NCBI GenBank assembly: GCA_017416065.1
Contig: JAFQDM010000017.1
Span: forward strand, 1 to 64,000
Reading direction: 5' to 3'
DNA length: 64,000 bases
From: Ruminococcus sp.
Lineage (GTDB): Bacteria > Bacillota > Clostridia > Oscillospirales > Acutalibacteraceae
The notes below the pieces were generated by a model. It was not told the origin of the DNA. It made no database searches and saw nothing but the letters and a program-made list of their open reading frames with translations. Position 1 is the first letter of the stretch, and each line of letters starts with the position of its first letter. Positions 44,306 to 51,373 of this stretch are shown here, one piece after another. Made by a program: the position numbers and the translations under genes.

Positions 44306-44620
44306 TTAATCCTCTATTAAATTCTTGACGACAATTTTGTCGTCTTCTAATGCCAGATCTCCAAGTCTGTCCAAAATCTGCTCGTGAAACATAAATTCCT
44401 CTTCGTCCTGGAATCCCATAAAATAAATTTTTTCAATCCCATCGTGATTAAAGAAAAACATACTGTGTGCACCAACGATTCCCTCAGGATAATAACAAGC
44501 AGAATAATCATAAATTGTTTGATCTCCACTTCTGGTCTGAATTCTTCCACAGATCATAACTCTTTTTTCTCCACCCTTGAGCAAAACGACCGATCCTATT
44601 GGCAATAAGTTTTTATACAT
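44306..44620 (-). CDS. DUF4176 protein, type VII secretion associated
   Basis: 104 residues. The N-terminus LPIGSVVLLKGGEKRVMICGR is the diagnostic DUF4176 sequence, and GFQDEEEFMF matches its C-terminal half. DUF4176 genes occur beside WXG100/LXG effector genes in many Firmicutes type VII loci and may encode chaperone-like or immunity-related proteins. Here it is the last gene of the operon, directly after the Gly-rich candidate effector. TTAGGAGGAATG precedes the ATG. Confidence 0.88.
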   Translation of the reverse strand: MYKNLLPIGSVVLLKGGEKRVMICGRIQTRSGDQTIYDYSACYYPEGIVGAHSMFFFNHDGIEKIYFMGFQDEEEFMFHEQILDRLGDLALEDDKIVVKNLIED

Positions 44621-44663
44621 ATCTACATTCCTCCTAAATATATAAATCGATTAACAATAATTA

Positions 44664-45875
44664 TCACTTAAACCAACCGCTGACAGCTTCGCCGGCATCC
44701 TCGAACCAATCATCAACGTTTTCTCCTACGCCTTCCATCCATTCGCCGATGTTCTCCCCAGCTGAGGAAATAGTATCCCAAGCTTGTCCACCGTCAAAGC
44801 CACTCCAATCAATACTAAAGGATACATTGCCTCCTGCGCCCAGACCTGCACCCAGAGTGCCGGAAACTCCGCCCGTTGTTATTGAGCCGCCTGCTGATAC
44901 TCCGGCTCCTCCTACGCTACCTGTAACACTGCCATTGAACCTGACTCCAAAAAGTTCAAATCCGCCTGACAAAGTACCCTGAGCAACATATGCCTCAGCG
45001 CCAACCTTGCCCTGCACACCGTATTGTGTGGTAACATTTCCATTTTCATCCTCTATCCGAATAGCTCCTACCGCACCATTTGCGTAAGCCTCTGCTGAAA
45101 GGACCTCTCCGTTTGCATTAGCATATCCACTTGCTATTTCATTACCAAAGGTAAGTCCAGCGGCCCCACTTAACAAAGAAGCTGATGCTCTGAGATTAGC
45201 ATACAAGGCAGGAACAAAATTGCCATCTTCAAAAATGGTAAGTCCCGTTTCTCCACGAACGGACACAGATCCCACCTGGCCCGAAGCTGTACCTGTCAGA
45301 AGTCCGATAGTACCAGTAAGCGAGCCTTGCGCAAGATTGGCAGATATTTCACCTTCGGCAGTAATTCCCAAGCTCTCAATATTACCATTCTCATCAGTAG
45401 TTAGCCCGTAACCGGTGCTACCACTTATATTGTAGTTTAAAAGTGAACCGCTTGCAAGTCCTGTAAGGCTCATTCCAAATAAGGAACCGCTCCCGCCAAT
45501 TGAACCGGAAACCACACTGCCGCTTAACGCACCATCGCCACGAGCCGCAGAAGACTCTATCCCCAACAAATACATAATAGATGGGATTCTATCAATTCCC
45601 ATTACAAAACATCTACTGTTTTCGGTATGCTCATAAAGTTCTGCCGATGACATCACAGCATCTGCCATTCTTAGCAACTTATCTCGTGAATACCAAAGGC
45701 CCTCCGAATTAGAAGTTAGAACTCGGTTTATCGCTTGAACTATGTCCTCCGAGAAAGGAAGTGAGTTCCTTGCATTTTCCACTGATGCTGCACATATTCC
45801 CAGCGTAACTGCCCCAACACGCATAGAAGCGGCTCCGGTTCTCAGTTTTCTTGTATCAACACTGATATTAGGCAC
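44664..45875 (-). CDS. Gly-rich candidate type VII secreted effector
   Basis: 403 residues from a GTG at 45875 with CAGGGGGA upstream. The N-terminal ~95 residues are helical (MPNISVDTRKLRTGAASM, LWYSRDKLLRMADAV) and may form a WXG/LXG-like secretion domain. Residues about 115-345 are a Gly/Ala/Ser-rich beta-repeat region (SGSIGGSG, YANANGEVLSAEAYANG, SVGGAGVSAGGSITTGG) that contains no enzymatic motif I know. The C-terminus repeats an amphipathic Trp pattern (IGEWMEGVGENV, DDWFEDAGEAVSGWF). It may be a membrane-acting toxin or a surface protein. No immunity gene is obvious other than DUF4176. Confidence 0.7.
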   Translation of the reverse strand: MPNISVDTRKLRTGAASMRVGAVTLGICAASVENARNSLPFSEDIVQAINRVLTSNSEGLWYSRDKLLRMADAVMSSAELYEHTENSRCFVMGIDRIPSIMYLLGIESSAARGDGALSGSVVSGSIGGSGSLFGMSLTGLASGSLLNYNISGSTGYGLTTDENGNIESLGITAEGEISANLAQGSLTGTIGLLTGTASGQVGSVSVRGETGLTIFEDGNFVPALYANLRASASLLSGAAGLTFGNEIASGYANANGEVLSAEAYANGAVGAIRIEDENGNVTTQYGVQGKVGAEAYVAQGTLSGGFELFGVRFNGSVTGSVGGAGVSAGGSITTGGVSGTLGAGLGAGGNVSFSIDWSGFDGGQAWDTISSAGENIGEWMEGVGENVDDWFEDAGEAVSGWFK

Positions 45876-45903
45876 AATTAATCCCCCTGACTAACTTTAT
45901 GTT

Positions 45904-46230
45904 TTATCTAAAACCGCCCCCGCTCTCGCGGTTTCTGGCAAGCTCCAGAGCTCTCATCTCGGCATTATAATTTCTAACTGCTATTGTGCGTATTGTTTCC
46001 GCTAATCTCTGCAGTTCATTTGCTCTATCATTTATGCACAAAGCAATCTGATCGCCTTTTTCTCTTAGTATGTAAATAGGATCACCCTGCCAACTGCAAG
46101 CAAGTTCTTCTACCTGCTCTAAAACATATCTGTTCTTGGTACCGTGCAAAGTTCGAGCAATTCTGTCCAACTGAGACGCCTTTGAAATAGCTCTCACATA
46201 ATCGCAATAAATCTGATAACTGTTTCTCAT
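45904..46230 (-). CDS. Small WXG-like helical protein (SWQGD)
   Basis: 108 residues, helical throughout, with SWQGDP near the middle in place of WxG and helices on both sides. It fits the length and helical-hairpin plan of WXG100 proteins but is divergent and Arg-rich. It lies between another WXG-like gene and the Gly-rich effector, the place where effector-partner small proteins are usual in type VII loci. CTGAGGTGATAATAG precedes the ATG. It may be a helper for export of the Gly-rich protein. Confidence 0.7.
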   Translation of the reverse strand: MRNSYQIYCDYVRAISKASQLDRIARTLHGTKNRYVLEQVEELACSWQGDPIYILREKGDQIALCINDRANELQRLAETIRTIAVRNYNAEMRALELARNRESGGGFR

Positions 46231-46241
46231 CTATTATCACC

Positions 46242-46628
46242 TCAGTTAATCACATTTGCAGGAAGTGTTTCAGCCGTTTCCTGATTGTTCTCTTCTGCGT
46301 TAATATATGTCCGAGCTATCGCCTGAAGCTTAGCTGAATATATAGACATAGCGGTAAGGATTTGCAACATTTGCCCTATCTGAAATCCGAACTGATTCTT
46401 TCTGCCATCAAACACCTGCCCCGACCAATAACGCTCCATATTTCTCATTGTGTAGCTTACGGCTTCCATACGATTCTGCATCATATGAATTTTATTATTA
46501 ACCTGTTCTGCTGCCTCCAGCAAGTCCGCCGGATCCACCTTTATTTCTATGCTTGATCCAAATATCAACTCAAATACATTCCGAAATCTGTCGATCCAAT
46601 TAGGAACTGGACAATTCAATACCGCCAT
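46242..46628 (-). CDS. WXG100-like protein with N-terminal extension (YWSGQ)
   Basis: 128 residues. About 30 N-terminal residues precede a helix-turn-helix hairpin with RYWSGQVFDG at the turn, the WxG position, and a long second helix ending in ARTYINAEENNQET. The ending resembles the ARTY...E tail of the other WXG proteins here (IATRYTQTEQ, ANIYTTAEQQ). It is probably exported or pairs with a neighbour. AAGGAGGTAAG precedes the ATG. Confidence 0.78.
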   Translation of the reverse strand: MAVLNCPVPNWIDRFRNVFELIFGSSIEIKVDPADLLEAAEQVNNKIHMMQNRMEAVSYTMRNMERYWSGQVFDGRKNQFGFQIGQMLQILTAMSIYSAKLQAIARTYINAEENNQETAETLPANVIN

Positions 46629-46646
46629 ACACTTACCTCCTTATGA

Positions 46647-46946
46647 TCATATTCCCTGCACAAGGGAAGTGACACTTGCCTCACAGTTGTTATACTCATT
46701 TTTATCTGTTTCCAACCTCTCAAGATAGCTTCCGAATCTTTCAAGGGTCGACATTACCGCTTCAAAGGACTCATTAAAGCTTGTACTCAGAGTTTCTTTT
46801 GCCTGACCTGACCACATAGTCCCCAAAGCGTTTATTTCTTGATTTATCACTGACATATCAACCTCTATACCCTGAAGTTGGATTTCCATTTCATTCACAT
46901 CATAATGCAGTCTTTCTGTATCTACCGTAAGCCTTATGGTTGACAT
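46647..46946 (-). CDS. WXG100-family protein (MWSGQA)
   Basis: 99 residues with two long helices and TMWSGQAKE at the turn, matching the WXG100 consensus in length and motif position. The N-terminus starts with a short beta-like stretch (STIRLTVDTERL) common in secreted members. It is separated by about 95 bp from the FHA gene upstream. CAAAGGAGATG precedes the ATG. Confidence 0.85.
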   Translation of the reverse strand: MSTIRLTVDTERLHYDVNEMEIQLQGIEVDMSVINQEINALGTMWSGQAKETLSTSFNESFEAVMSTLERFGSYLERLETDKNEYNNCEASVTSLVQGI

Positions 46947-47040
46947 AATATCATCTCCTTTGTTTTATGTTCTAATTATACAATCATAAAAACAAAATTG
47001 TGCCAAAACTGATATTTGGCACAATTTCTTGATGAACGAC

Positions 47041-47571
47041 TTATATCTGAACCTTCAAACTTGTATTCCCAAGCCTCAGAATATCCCCACTGGTTATTCT
47101 ACAAGGATTTGTGAGCATTCTGGAATTTAAATATGTATGATTGGAAGAACCAAGATCCTCTACATACAACTGACCTTGAATCCTAATTATTCGACAATGT
47201 TTTTTAGATATTGAAGAATCCGAACACAAAGTAAACACACCTACTTCTTTGGCTCTGCCCAAAACAACACTATCTTTTATGCTGAGGGAAAAGGTCTTGC
47301 CGTTCTTAATGTCTGTAAAAACAACATATTTCACTTCCCCGGTATAAGTGCGATAATCTGTTCCAACTACTAGTGTTTCTCCCAGAGAATCATACCCTCC
47401 CTTAAAATAGTTACTGTCGTTGCTGAGATAACCTCTCTCTATATTGGCTCCACCTGAAATATGGATCTCGCTTCCCTTTCTGCCCCTGGAATTGAGTTTA
47501 ATTATGAAAACTAAAGCCACTATAACAAAAACAGTAAAAATTGAGACTACAATCCATAGCAAAATGTCCAT
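47041..47571 (-). CDS. Membrane-anchored FHA-domain protein
   Basis: 176 residues. One N-terminal transmembrane helix (about 4-25), a linker (about 26-90) and a C-terminal FHA domain (about 90-176) with VLGRAKE, SISKKHCRI and GSSNHTYLN, the phosphothreonine-binding residues. The cytoplasmic FHA should bind phosphorylated partners, plausibly products of the kinase at 59437-61326. FHA proteins are regular members of type VII loci. GGAAGGAATAAG precedes the ATG. It has the same layout as the protein at 56356. Confidence 0.9.
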   Translation of the reverse strand: MDILLWIVVSIFTVFVIVALVFIIKLNSRGRKGSEIHISGGANIERGYLSNDSNYFKGGYDSLGETLVVGTDYRTYTGEVKYVVFTDIKNGKTFSLSIKDSVVLGRAKEVGVFTLCSDSSISKKHCRIIRIQGQLYVEDLGSSNHTYLNSRMLTNPCRITSGDILRLGNTSLKVQI

Positions 47572-47591
47572 TACGCTTATTCCTTCCCTGA

Positions 47592-47855
47592 TTATTCCCC
47601 AAAACCCTGCTTAAAAGAACGAATTTTGTCAATATTGCACACCAATTCCTCTTTGGTTTTGGAAATCCTCTCCAAAACCTTTTGGTATTTCTCACACAGC
47701 AAAGCTCCATTCTCACTGTCATCAGCTTGCATTATCAACGCTTGATCCTCTGCTGCATCCTTAAGAATGTTCTTCTCCAAAGAATCTGCAATTTCTTCCA
47801 TTTGTCTTGCAACTGTACCAAACACACTATACTCGTTATTATTGTAAGTTTCCAT
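47592..47855 (-). CDS. Small helical protein of the type VII operon
   Basis: 87 residues from the ATG at 47855, chosen because AAAGAGGA lies 5 nt before it. The protein is mostly helical (VFGTVARQMEEIADSLEKNI, then YQKVLERISKTKEELV), without Trp or WxG. I do not recognise it. Its size and neighbourhood suggest a helper or chaperone-like partner of the WXG proteins. Confidence 0.7.
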   Translation of the reverse strand: METYNNNEYSVFGTVARQMEEIADSLEKNILKDAAEDQALIMQADDSENGALLCEKYQKVLERISKTKEELVCNIDKIRSFKQGFGE

Positions 47856-47865
47856 ATTATCCTCT

Positions 47866-48201
47866 TTAACTAAAGATATCATTAATCAATGACCTGTCCT
47901 GATCCTCAGAAACGGTCTCCCTTAAATCAAGCTCTGCAGCCGGCATTAATCTATCTATAAACCTACCGATCTCATTCTCAGTTCTATCAAAAACTTCCTC
48001 ATCTGCCAAAAACCTCTCCGTTTCTGCCTTTGAACCATCAGAATCCCAATAGAGGTTTGCTTCCTTTACACTTTCTCTTATACCATTCAGATGCTGCAGT
48101 ATCTCGCAAAGCACCTCTTTTTCAAATGCTGTCACAACCGCGACTCTATCCAAGGCACCTCTGCGCTCCTGCGGCAAAGCCTTTATTAAATCAGAAATCA
48201 T
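47866..48201 (-). CDS. WXG-like helical protein (YWDSDG)
   Basis: 111 residues. Two long helices flank NLYWDSDGSKAE, a modified WxG turn. The C-terminus is acidic with the dipeptides LINDIFS. It is more divergent than the EsxA-type proteins at 48953 and 49301 and its family is uncertain. CACAAGGAGGC precedes the ATG. Confidence 0.7.
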   Translation of the reverse strand: MISDLIKALPQERRGALDRVAVVTAFEKEVLCEILQHLNGIRESVKEANLYWDSDGSKAETERFLADEEVFDRTENEIGRFIDRLMPAAELDLRETVSEDQDRSLINDIFS

Positions 48202-48216
48202 AGAAGCCTCCTTGTG

Positions 48217-48531
48217 TTATACCTCTATAGCGTTTATTATATCTGCTGTTTTCTGCTTATTCTCTCTATATATGTCTAATGCAAACTCAAACTCTTTGGC
48301 TGTTTTTTCAGCAACTGCCAATGCTTCTTTTATTTGCTCAATTATGTTCAATGTATCTGTTCTTAGTTGTTGTGCTGACTCCAAACCAGATATACTATCC
48401 AGTTCACGGCAAACATCTGTCAACTGTGACATACTCATATGCAAAAACTCAGCATGTGAAATAAGCTTACCCACAGTTAAGCTTAATCCCGGAATATCTG
48501 TTTTTATTATTGAAGTGTCACGTTCTTTCAT
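48217..48531 (-). CDS. Small helical protein of the type VII operon (104 aa)
   Basis: The ATG at 48531 overlaps the stop codon of the upstream gene (ATGA), indicating coupled translation. The product is helical (KLISHAEFLHMSMSQLTDVC, then EALAVAEKTAKEFEFALDIY), with no Trp and no recognised domain. An in-frame TTG at 48543 is a less likely start. Role unknown. Confidence 0.72.
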   Translation of the reverse strand: MKERDTSIIKTDIPGLSLTVGKLISHAEFLHMSMSQLTDVCRELDSISGLESAQQLRTDTLNIIEQIKEALAVAEKTAKEFEFALDIYRENKQKTADIINAIEV

Positions 48532-48875
48532 TTTATGCTCCAATCAAAATCCGTTTTATCTGAAATATATGTGCAAGGCTTGAATTCACGCTTGACCTTT
48601 GGCCCTTCGTCAATATAGCGTACAATACGCTTTTCACCTGAAGCATATATTCCATTAATTCTCTTTACGGCCTCTTTTAATTTCATAACCGTCTGCATAT
48701 TCTCAGTCAGCTTATCCTTTATTCTTTTTAACTCTGCAATTTCCTGCGAATCTTCCTCATGAACACGCACAAACTTAATCTGTTTGCCAATCTTTTCTAT
48801 CTGACAAGCAAGCTCACCTATTATCGCATTAAATCTTGTTTCCACATTTTGCAACTTTGTCAAATTGATTTGCAA
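48528..48875 (-). CDS. Coiled-coil protein of the type VII operon, TTG start preferred
   Basis: 115 residues if started at the TTG at 48875, which has GGGAGGAAG 6-8 nt upstream. The longer frame from ATG 48941 has no ribosome-binding site, begins only 11 nt after the preceding stop codon, and its first residues are encoded by a perfect stem-loop. The protein is a highly charged coiled coil (IGELACQIEKIGKQIKFVRV, MQTVMKLKEAVKRI) with a basic tail. I do not recognise it. Confidence 0.7.
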   Translation of the reverse strand: MQINLTKLQNVETRFNAIIGELACQIEKIGKQIKFVRVHEEDSQEIAELKRIKDKLTENMQTVMKLKEAVKRINGIYASGEKRIVRYIDEGPKVKREFKPCTYISDKTDFDWSIK

Positions 48876-48902
48876 ATCAACTTCCTCCCAACTGCGACAA
48901 GG

Positions 48903-48934
48903 CTGTCGCAAAACATTTGTCTGTTTTGCGACAG
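48903..48934 (-). terminator. Perfect stem-loop after the WXG100 pair
   Basis: A perfect 13-bp inverted repeat (48903-48915 with 48922-48934) and 6-base loop lie 19 bp after the stop codon of the second WXG100 gene. No T-run follows, so it is more likely an mRNA-stabilising or partial attenuator hairpin than a full terminator. Confidence 0.75.
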
Positions 48935-48952
48935 CTACCATATAAGTTTTTA

Positions 48953-49267
48953 TTAAGAAATAATACCGGATACAAGAGCTGCAGCATCGTCAGTATTCTG
49001 CTGCTCTGCTGTTGTATAGATGTTTGCCATCTGCTGCAGATCATTTACATGCTCCTGAACCATTCTGTTCAGGGTCTGAATGTCAGCCTCAAGACTTCTG
49101 AATCTTGCCATATAAGTTGTACCTGCATCACCCTCCCATACAGAAGAAAGTGAAGCTACGATATTGAGCATTTCTGATGTAATTGCTGCCATTGTTGAAC
49201 CCTGTGTGCTGAACTCCTGTGATGCTGAAATCAGTCTGTCGGGGGATACCATAATTGTGCCTGTCAT
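48953..49267 (-). CDS. WXG100 family protein, EsxA-like (VWEGDA)
   Basis: 104 residues with the full WXG100 layout: MVSPDRLISASQEF start, first helix, SVWEGDAGTTYMARF turn, second helix, and the tail ANIYTTAEQQNTD, close to the YxxxD/E export signal. It lies beside a second WXG100 gene, suggesting a heterodimer like EsxA/EsxB. AAAGGAGAG precedes the ATG. It should be an abundant secreted substrate of EssC. Confidence 0.93.
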   Translation of the reverse strand: MTGTIMVSPDRLISASQEFSTQGSTMAAITSEMLNIVASLSSVWEGDAGTTYMARFRSLEADIQTLNRMVQEHVNDLQQMANIYTTAEQQNTDDAAALVSGIIS

Positions 49268-49300
49268 GTCAAATCTCTCCTTTAAATCAATTAATGTTTA

Positions 49301-49600
49301 TCAGTATGTTCTGTTTGTTGCGATCTGAACGTTTGTCTGCTCTGTCTGAGTATAACGAGTTGCAATCATCTGAAGTCTTGCAACATACTCATTAATCAGA
49401 TTGTAAAACTCATCCATCTTTGCCTTGTCAGTTAAAAACGCATTGTGGAAAGCTGTGTTAGCTTCGCCGTCCCACATTGAGTTCAGATCCATCTCGGCAG
49501 TTACCAAACTCTCTGTTGCTGTTTTGAATCTGCCGTTAAGATTTGTAATTTCATTTGCCTGGGCTACAAGTGTCGCTGTTGTTACTTTGAATGCTGCCAT
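49301..49600 (-). CDS. WXG100 family protein, EsxA-like (MWDGEA)
   Basis: 99 residues from the ATG at 49600, preceded by GGAGGAATTTATT; an earlier in-frame ATG at 49615 overlaps that ribosome-binding site. NSMWDGEANTAFHNAF is the WXG turn and ATRYTQTEQTNVQ the tail. It is the first gene after an internal promoter and is followed by its partner 33 bp later. Confidence 0.94.
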   Translation of the reverse strand: MAAFKVTTATLVAQANEITNLNGRFKTATESLVTAEMDLNSMWDGEANTAFHNAFLTDKAKMDEFYNLINEYVARLQMIATRYTQTEQTNVQIATNRTY

Positions 49601-49655
49601 AATAAATTCCTCCATGTAATTTGGTTTTTGTTCCGTTTGTTTATCGGATGATTAA

Positions 49656-49685
49656 AGTATACACGGAATGGAACATTTTTGTTAA
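49656..49685 (-). promoter_or_regulatory. Internal promoter of the WXG100 pair
   Basis: TTAACA (49680-49685) and TATACT (49656-49661) are 18 bp apart on the minus strand, 55 bp before the ATG. It would let the substrates be made in excess of the EssC machine encoded upstream. Confidence 0.68.
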
Positions 49686-49737
49686 TTAACTGATAAACAA
49701 CCATTTTTTTGCGATGAACAGCACAAATTGTGAAATA

Positions 49738-49986
49738 TCACACCAAAATCAGTTTATCTCCCGTATCAACATTGCTTTCATAAAGTGATTTATCTCCAGG
49801 TAAAGCGATGCCTCTGTCTACATGAAAAAGCACCATACCCTTACCTACCCCTGGAAGAGCTCGTTGTTCCTTTTCGCTTATTATCGAACAAACCTCATCA
49901 ACAACTACTGAAATAGCAACATCCTCATTCAATCTAAATTCATACCTTTTATCAATATATGGCACATAAATTTCAACAATAATCAT
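49738..49986 (-). CDS. EsaB/YukD-like ubiquitin-fold protein
   Basis: 82 residues with the ubiquitin-like pattern of YukD/EsaB: VEIYVPYIDKRYEFRLNEDV, then VVDEVCSIISEK and the closing GDKLILV. Length and location fit. YukD-type proteins are cytoplasmic accessory factors of type VII secretion. The ATG overlaps the stop codon of the gene before it (ATGA). Typical ubiquitin C-terminal Gly-Gly is absent, as in the family. Confidence 0.88.
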   Translation of the reverse strand: MIIVEIYVPYIDKRYEFRLNEDVAISVVVDEVCSIISEKEQRALPGVGKGMVLFHVDRGIALPGDKSLYESNVDTGDKLILV

Positions 49987-50660
49987 ATATTTATCATCTT
50001 TTCAAAATATTTTTTTGCGTTATCACTGGTATAAGCATCCCTGACAAGTTGCTCTCCGTCATAAAACACTATGTAAGTATAAAAATAATAAGCAACAACC
50101 CTCATATATCTTAGTAGTTGCCCTTCTGATGTAATCTCCTCCATACTGAAAAGCACAGCCGAGCTTTCATTCAGAGGCTTATTAGGATCAACTCCCTCAA
50201 AAACCTCCTGCTCGTATTTCTCCAGAACCTTTTCTTCCACCTGAACATCACTGGAATCTATTGCAAAATACCCCTCGTCTGTCAGTTCACCGAAAAGCTC
50301 TCCATATTCAAAAAGTTCTGCTTGAATATGTGTAGAATCCTTCTGTCGGCTATTGCACACAAGAATCTTATCTGATAAGAACATACATTTATCCGGAAGA
50401 CTTGCATCATTAGAATGCAACACTATATATTCCTCTGCCCTTCCCAGCGTACACACAATATCTCTGACAGGATCAATCACCAAAAAACTCTCCTGAGAAG
50501 ATAAAACAACTCCCGCCCTGGTGAGTTCATTAAGAGCTGTGAGAACAATGGAATTATCAAGGGATTCTGAATCAATATAAATTCCAGCTACTTTACTGTA
50601 TCCGCTTCCCTTCAGCAAAACCTTCAGCTGATTTTGTGAAAAACTATATATCATACCCAT
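49983..50660 (-). CDS. Type VII locus protein of unknown function (225 aa)
   Basis: A soluble protein without transmembrane helix. The N-terminal ~65 residues (MIYSFSQNQLKVLLKGSGY, LTALNELTRAGVV) look like a winged-helix or EspG-like start, and the rest is mixed alpha/beta. It overlaps the LytTR-like gene by one base and EsaB by four, so the three are coupled. Possible roles are a substrate chaperone, analogous to EspG of actinobacterial ESX systems, or a regulator. I cannot assign a family. Confidence 0.8.
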   Translation of the reverse strand: MGMIYSFSQNQLKVLLKGSGYSKVAGIYIDSESLDNSIVLTALNELTRAGVVLSSQESFLVIDPVRDIVCTLGRAEEYIVLHSNDASLPDKCMFLSDKILVCNSRQKDSTHIQAELFEYGELFGELTDEGYFAIDSSDVQVEEKVLEKYEQEVFEGVDPNKPLNESSAVLFSMEEITSEGQLLRYMRVVAYYFYTYIVFYDGEQLVRDAYTSDNAKKYFEKMINI

Positions 50661-51373
50661 TATCTAAGCTCCTTTAACGCACTCTTATAACTTCTTGACA
50701 AAGGCACCTGATAATCATTATCAAGCAAAACGGTATTTTGAGACAAAAGAATCTTTTTTATTCTGTTTTTGGCAACTATAAAGCTGCGATGACACCTGAC
50801 AAATCCGTCCCCTATATTCTGCTCTATGTTCTCAAGAGTATCGTAAAAACTATACTCCTCGTGTTCAGTATTGATATATATCTTCTTGTTTCTGGACTCA
50901 AAGAATACAATCCTATCATAGGGAATAAACTGTCTACCATCCCGATTATCTATAACAAAATTTTCGTTATTTGAGCAGAGCCTGTAGTGTCGAACAAAAT
51001 CCAGCAAGATGTCTGCAAGCACCTTTTTTATCATTTCCGGCTCAATAGGCCTCATAAGCAGCGATGCGGCCATAATTGAAGGTCTAATATATGCCATAGG
51101 GGAAATCGTACTGTCAACAATAAGAATTATGTATGTATTCTTGTTGTTGGAATGCAGTTTCTCTGCAGTTTCAACTCCCCTGTCAGCAGCAACATCCACA
51201 CAGGATATATCTACCTGCGGATTCGTCTCCAGAAATTCCATCAGCAGCTCTTTGTTCTCATAACTCAGGAAATCCCAATCTTCTTCACTGATTCTGCAAA
51301 CAACCTCGTTACTCAGTTTCTTGAGCAAAACAAGCTCCTTTTTGTTTTGGGAATACGCAAGCATCGCTATCAT
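50660..51373 (-). CDS. LytTR-domain protein with degenerate receiver
   Basis: 237 residues. A receiver-like N-terminal domain (about 1-125) has an Asp at the phosphorylation position (SCVDVAADRG) but lacks the N-terminal acidic pair (AYSQNK) and has Arg-Pro in place of Lys-Pro (LMRPIEP). The C-terminal LytTR domain (about 135-237) has FVRCHRSFIVAKNR and VPLSRSYK. It is unlikely to be controlled by classical phosphorylation. It overlaps the EssC gene (ATGA), an unusual position for a transcription factor, and may report on secretion activity. Confidence 0.88.
   Translation of the reverse strand: MIAMLAYSQNKKELVLLKKLSNEVVCRISEEDWDFLSYENKELLMEFLETNPQVDISCVDVAADRGVETAEKLHSNNKNTYIILIVDSTISPMAYIRPSIMAASLLMRPIEPEMIKKVLADILLDFVRHYRLCSNNENFVIDNRDGRQFIPYDRIVFFESRNKKIYINTEHEEYSFYDTLENIEQNIGDGFVRCHRSFIVAKNRIKKILLSQNTVLLDNDYQVPLSRSYKSALKELR

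Noticed and set aside
48876..48941. ATG start at 48941 for the coiled-coil gene
   Set aside because: No Shine-Dalgarno site, only 11 nt from the preceding stop, and the first residues come from a perfect stem-loop; the TTG at 48875 has a strong site.
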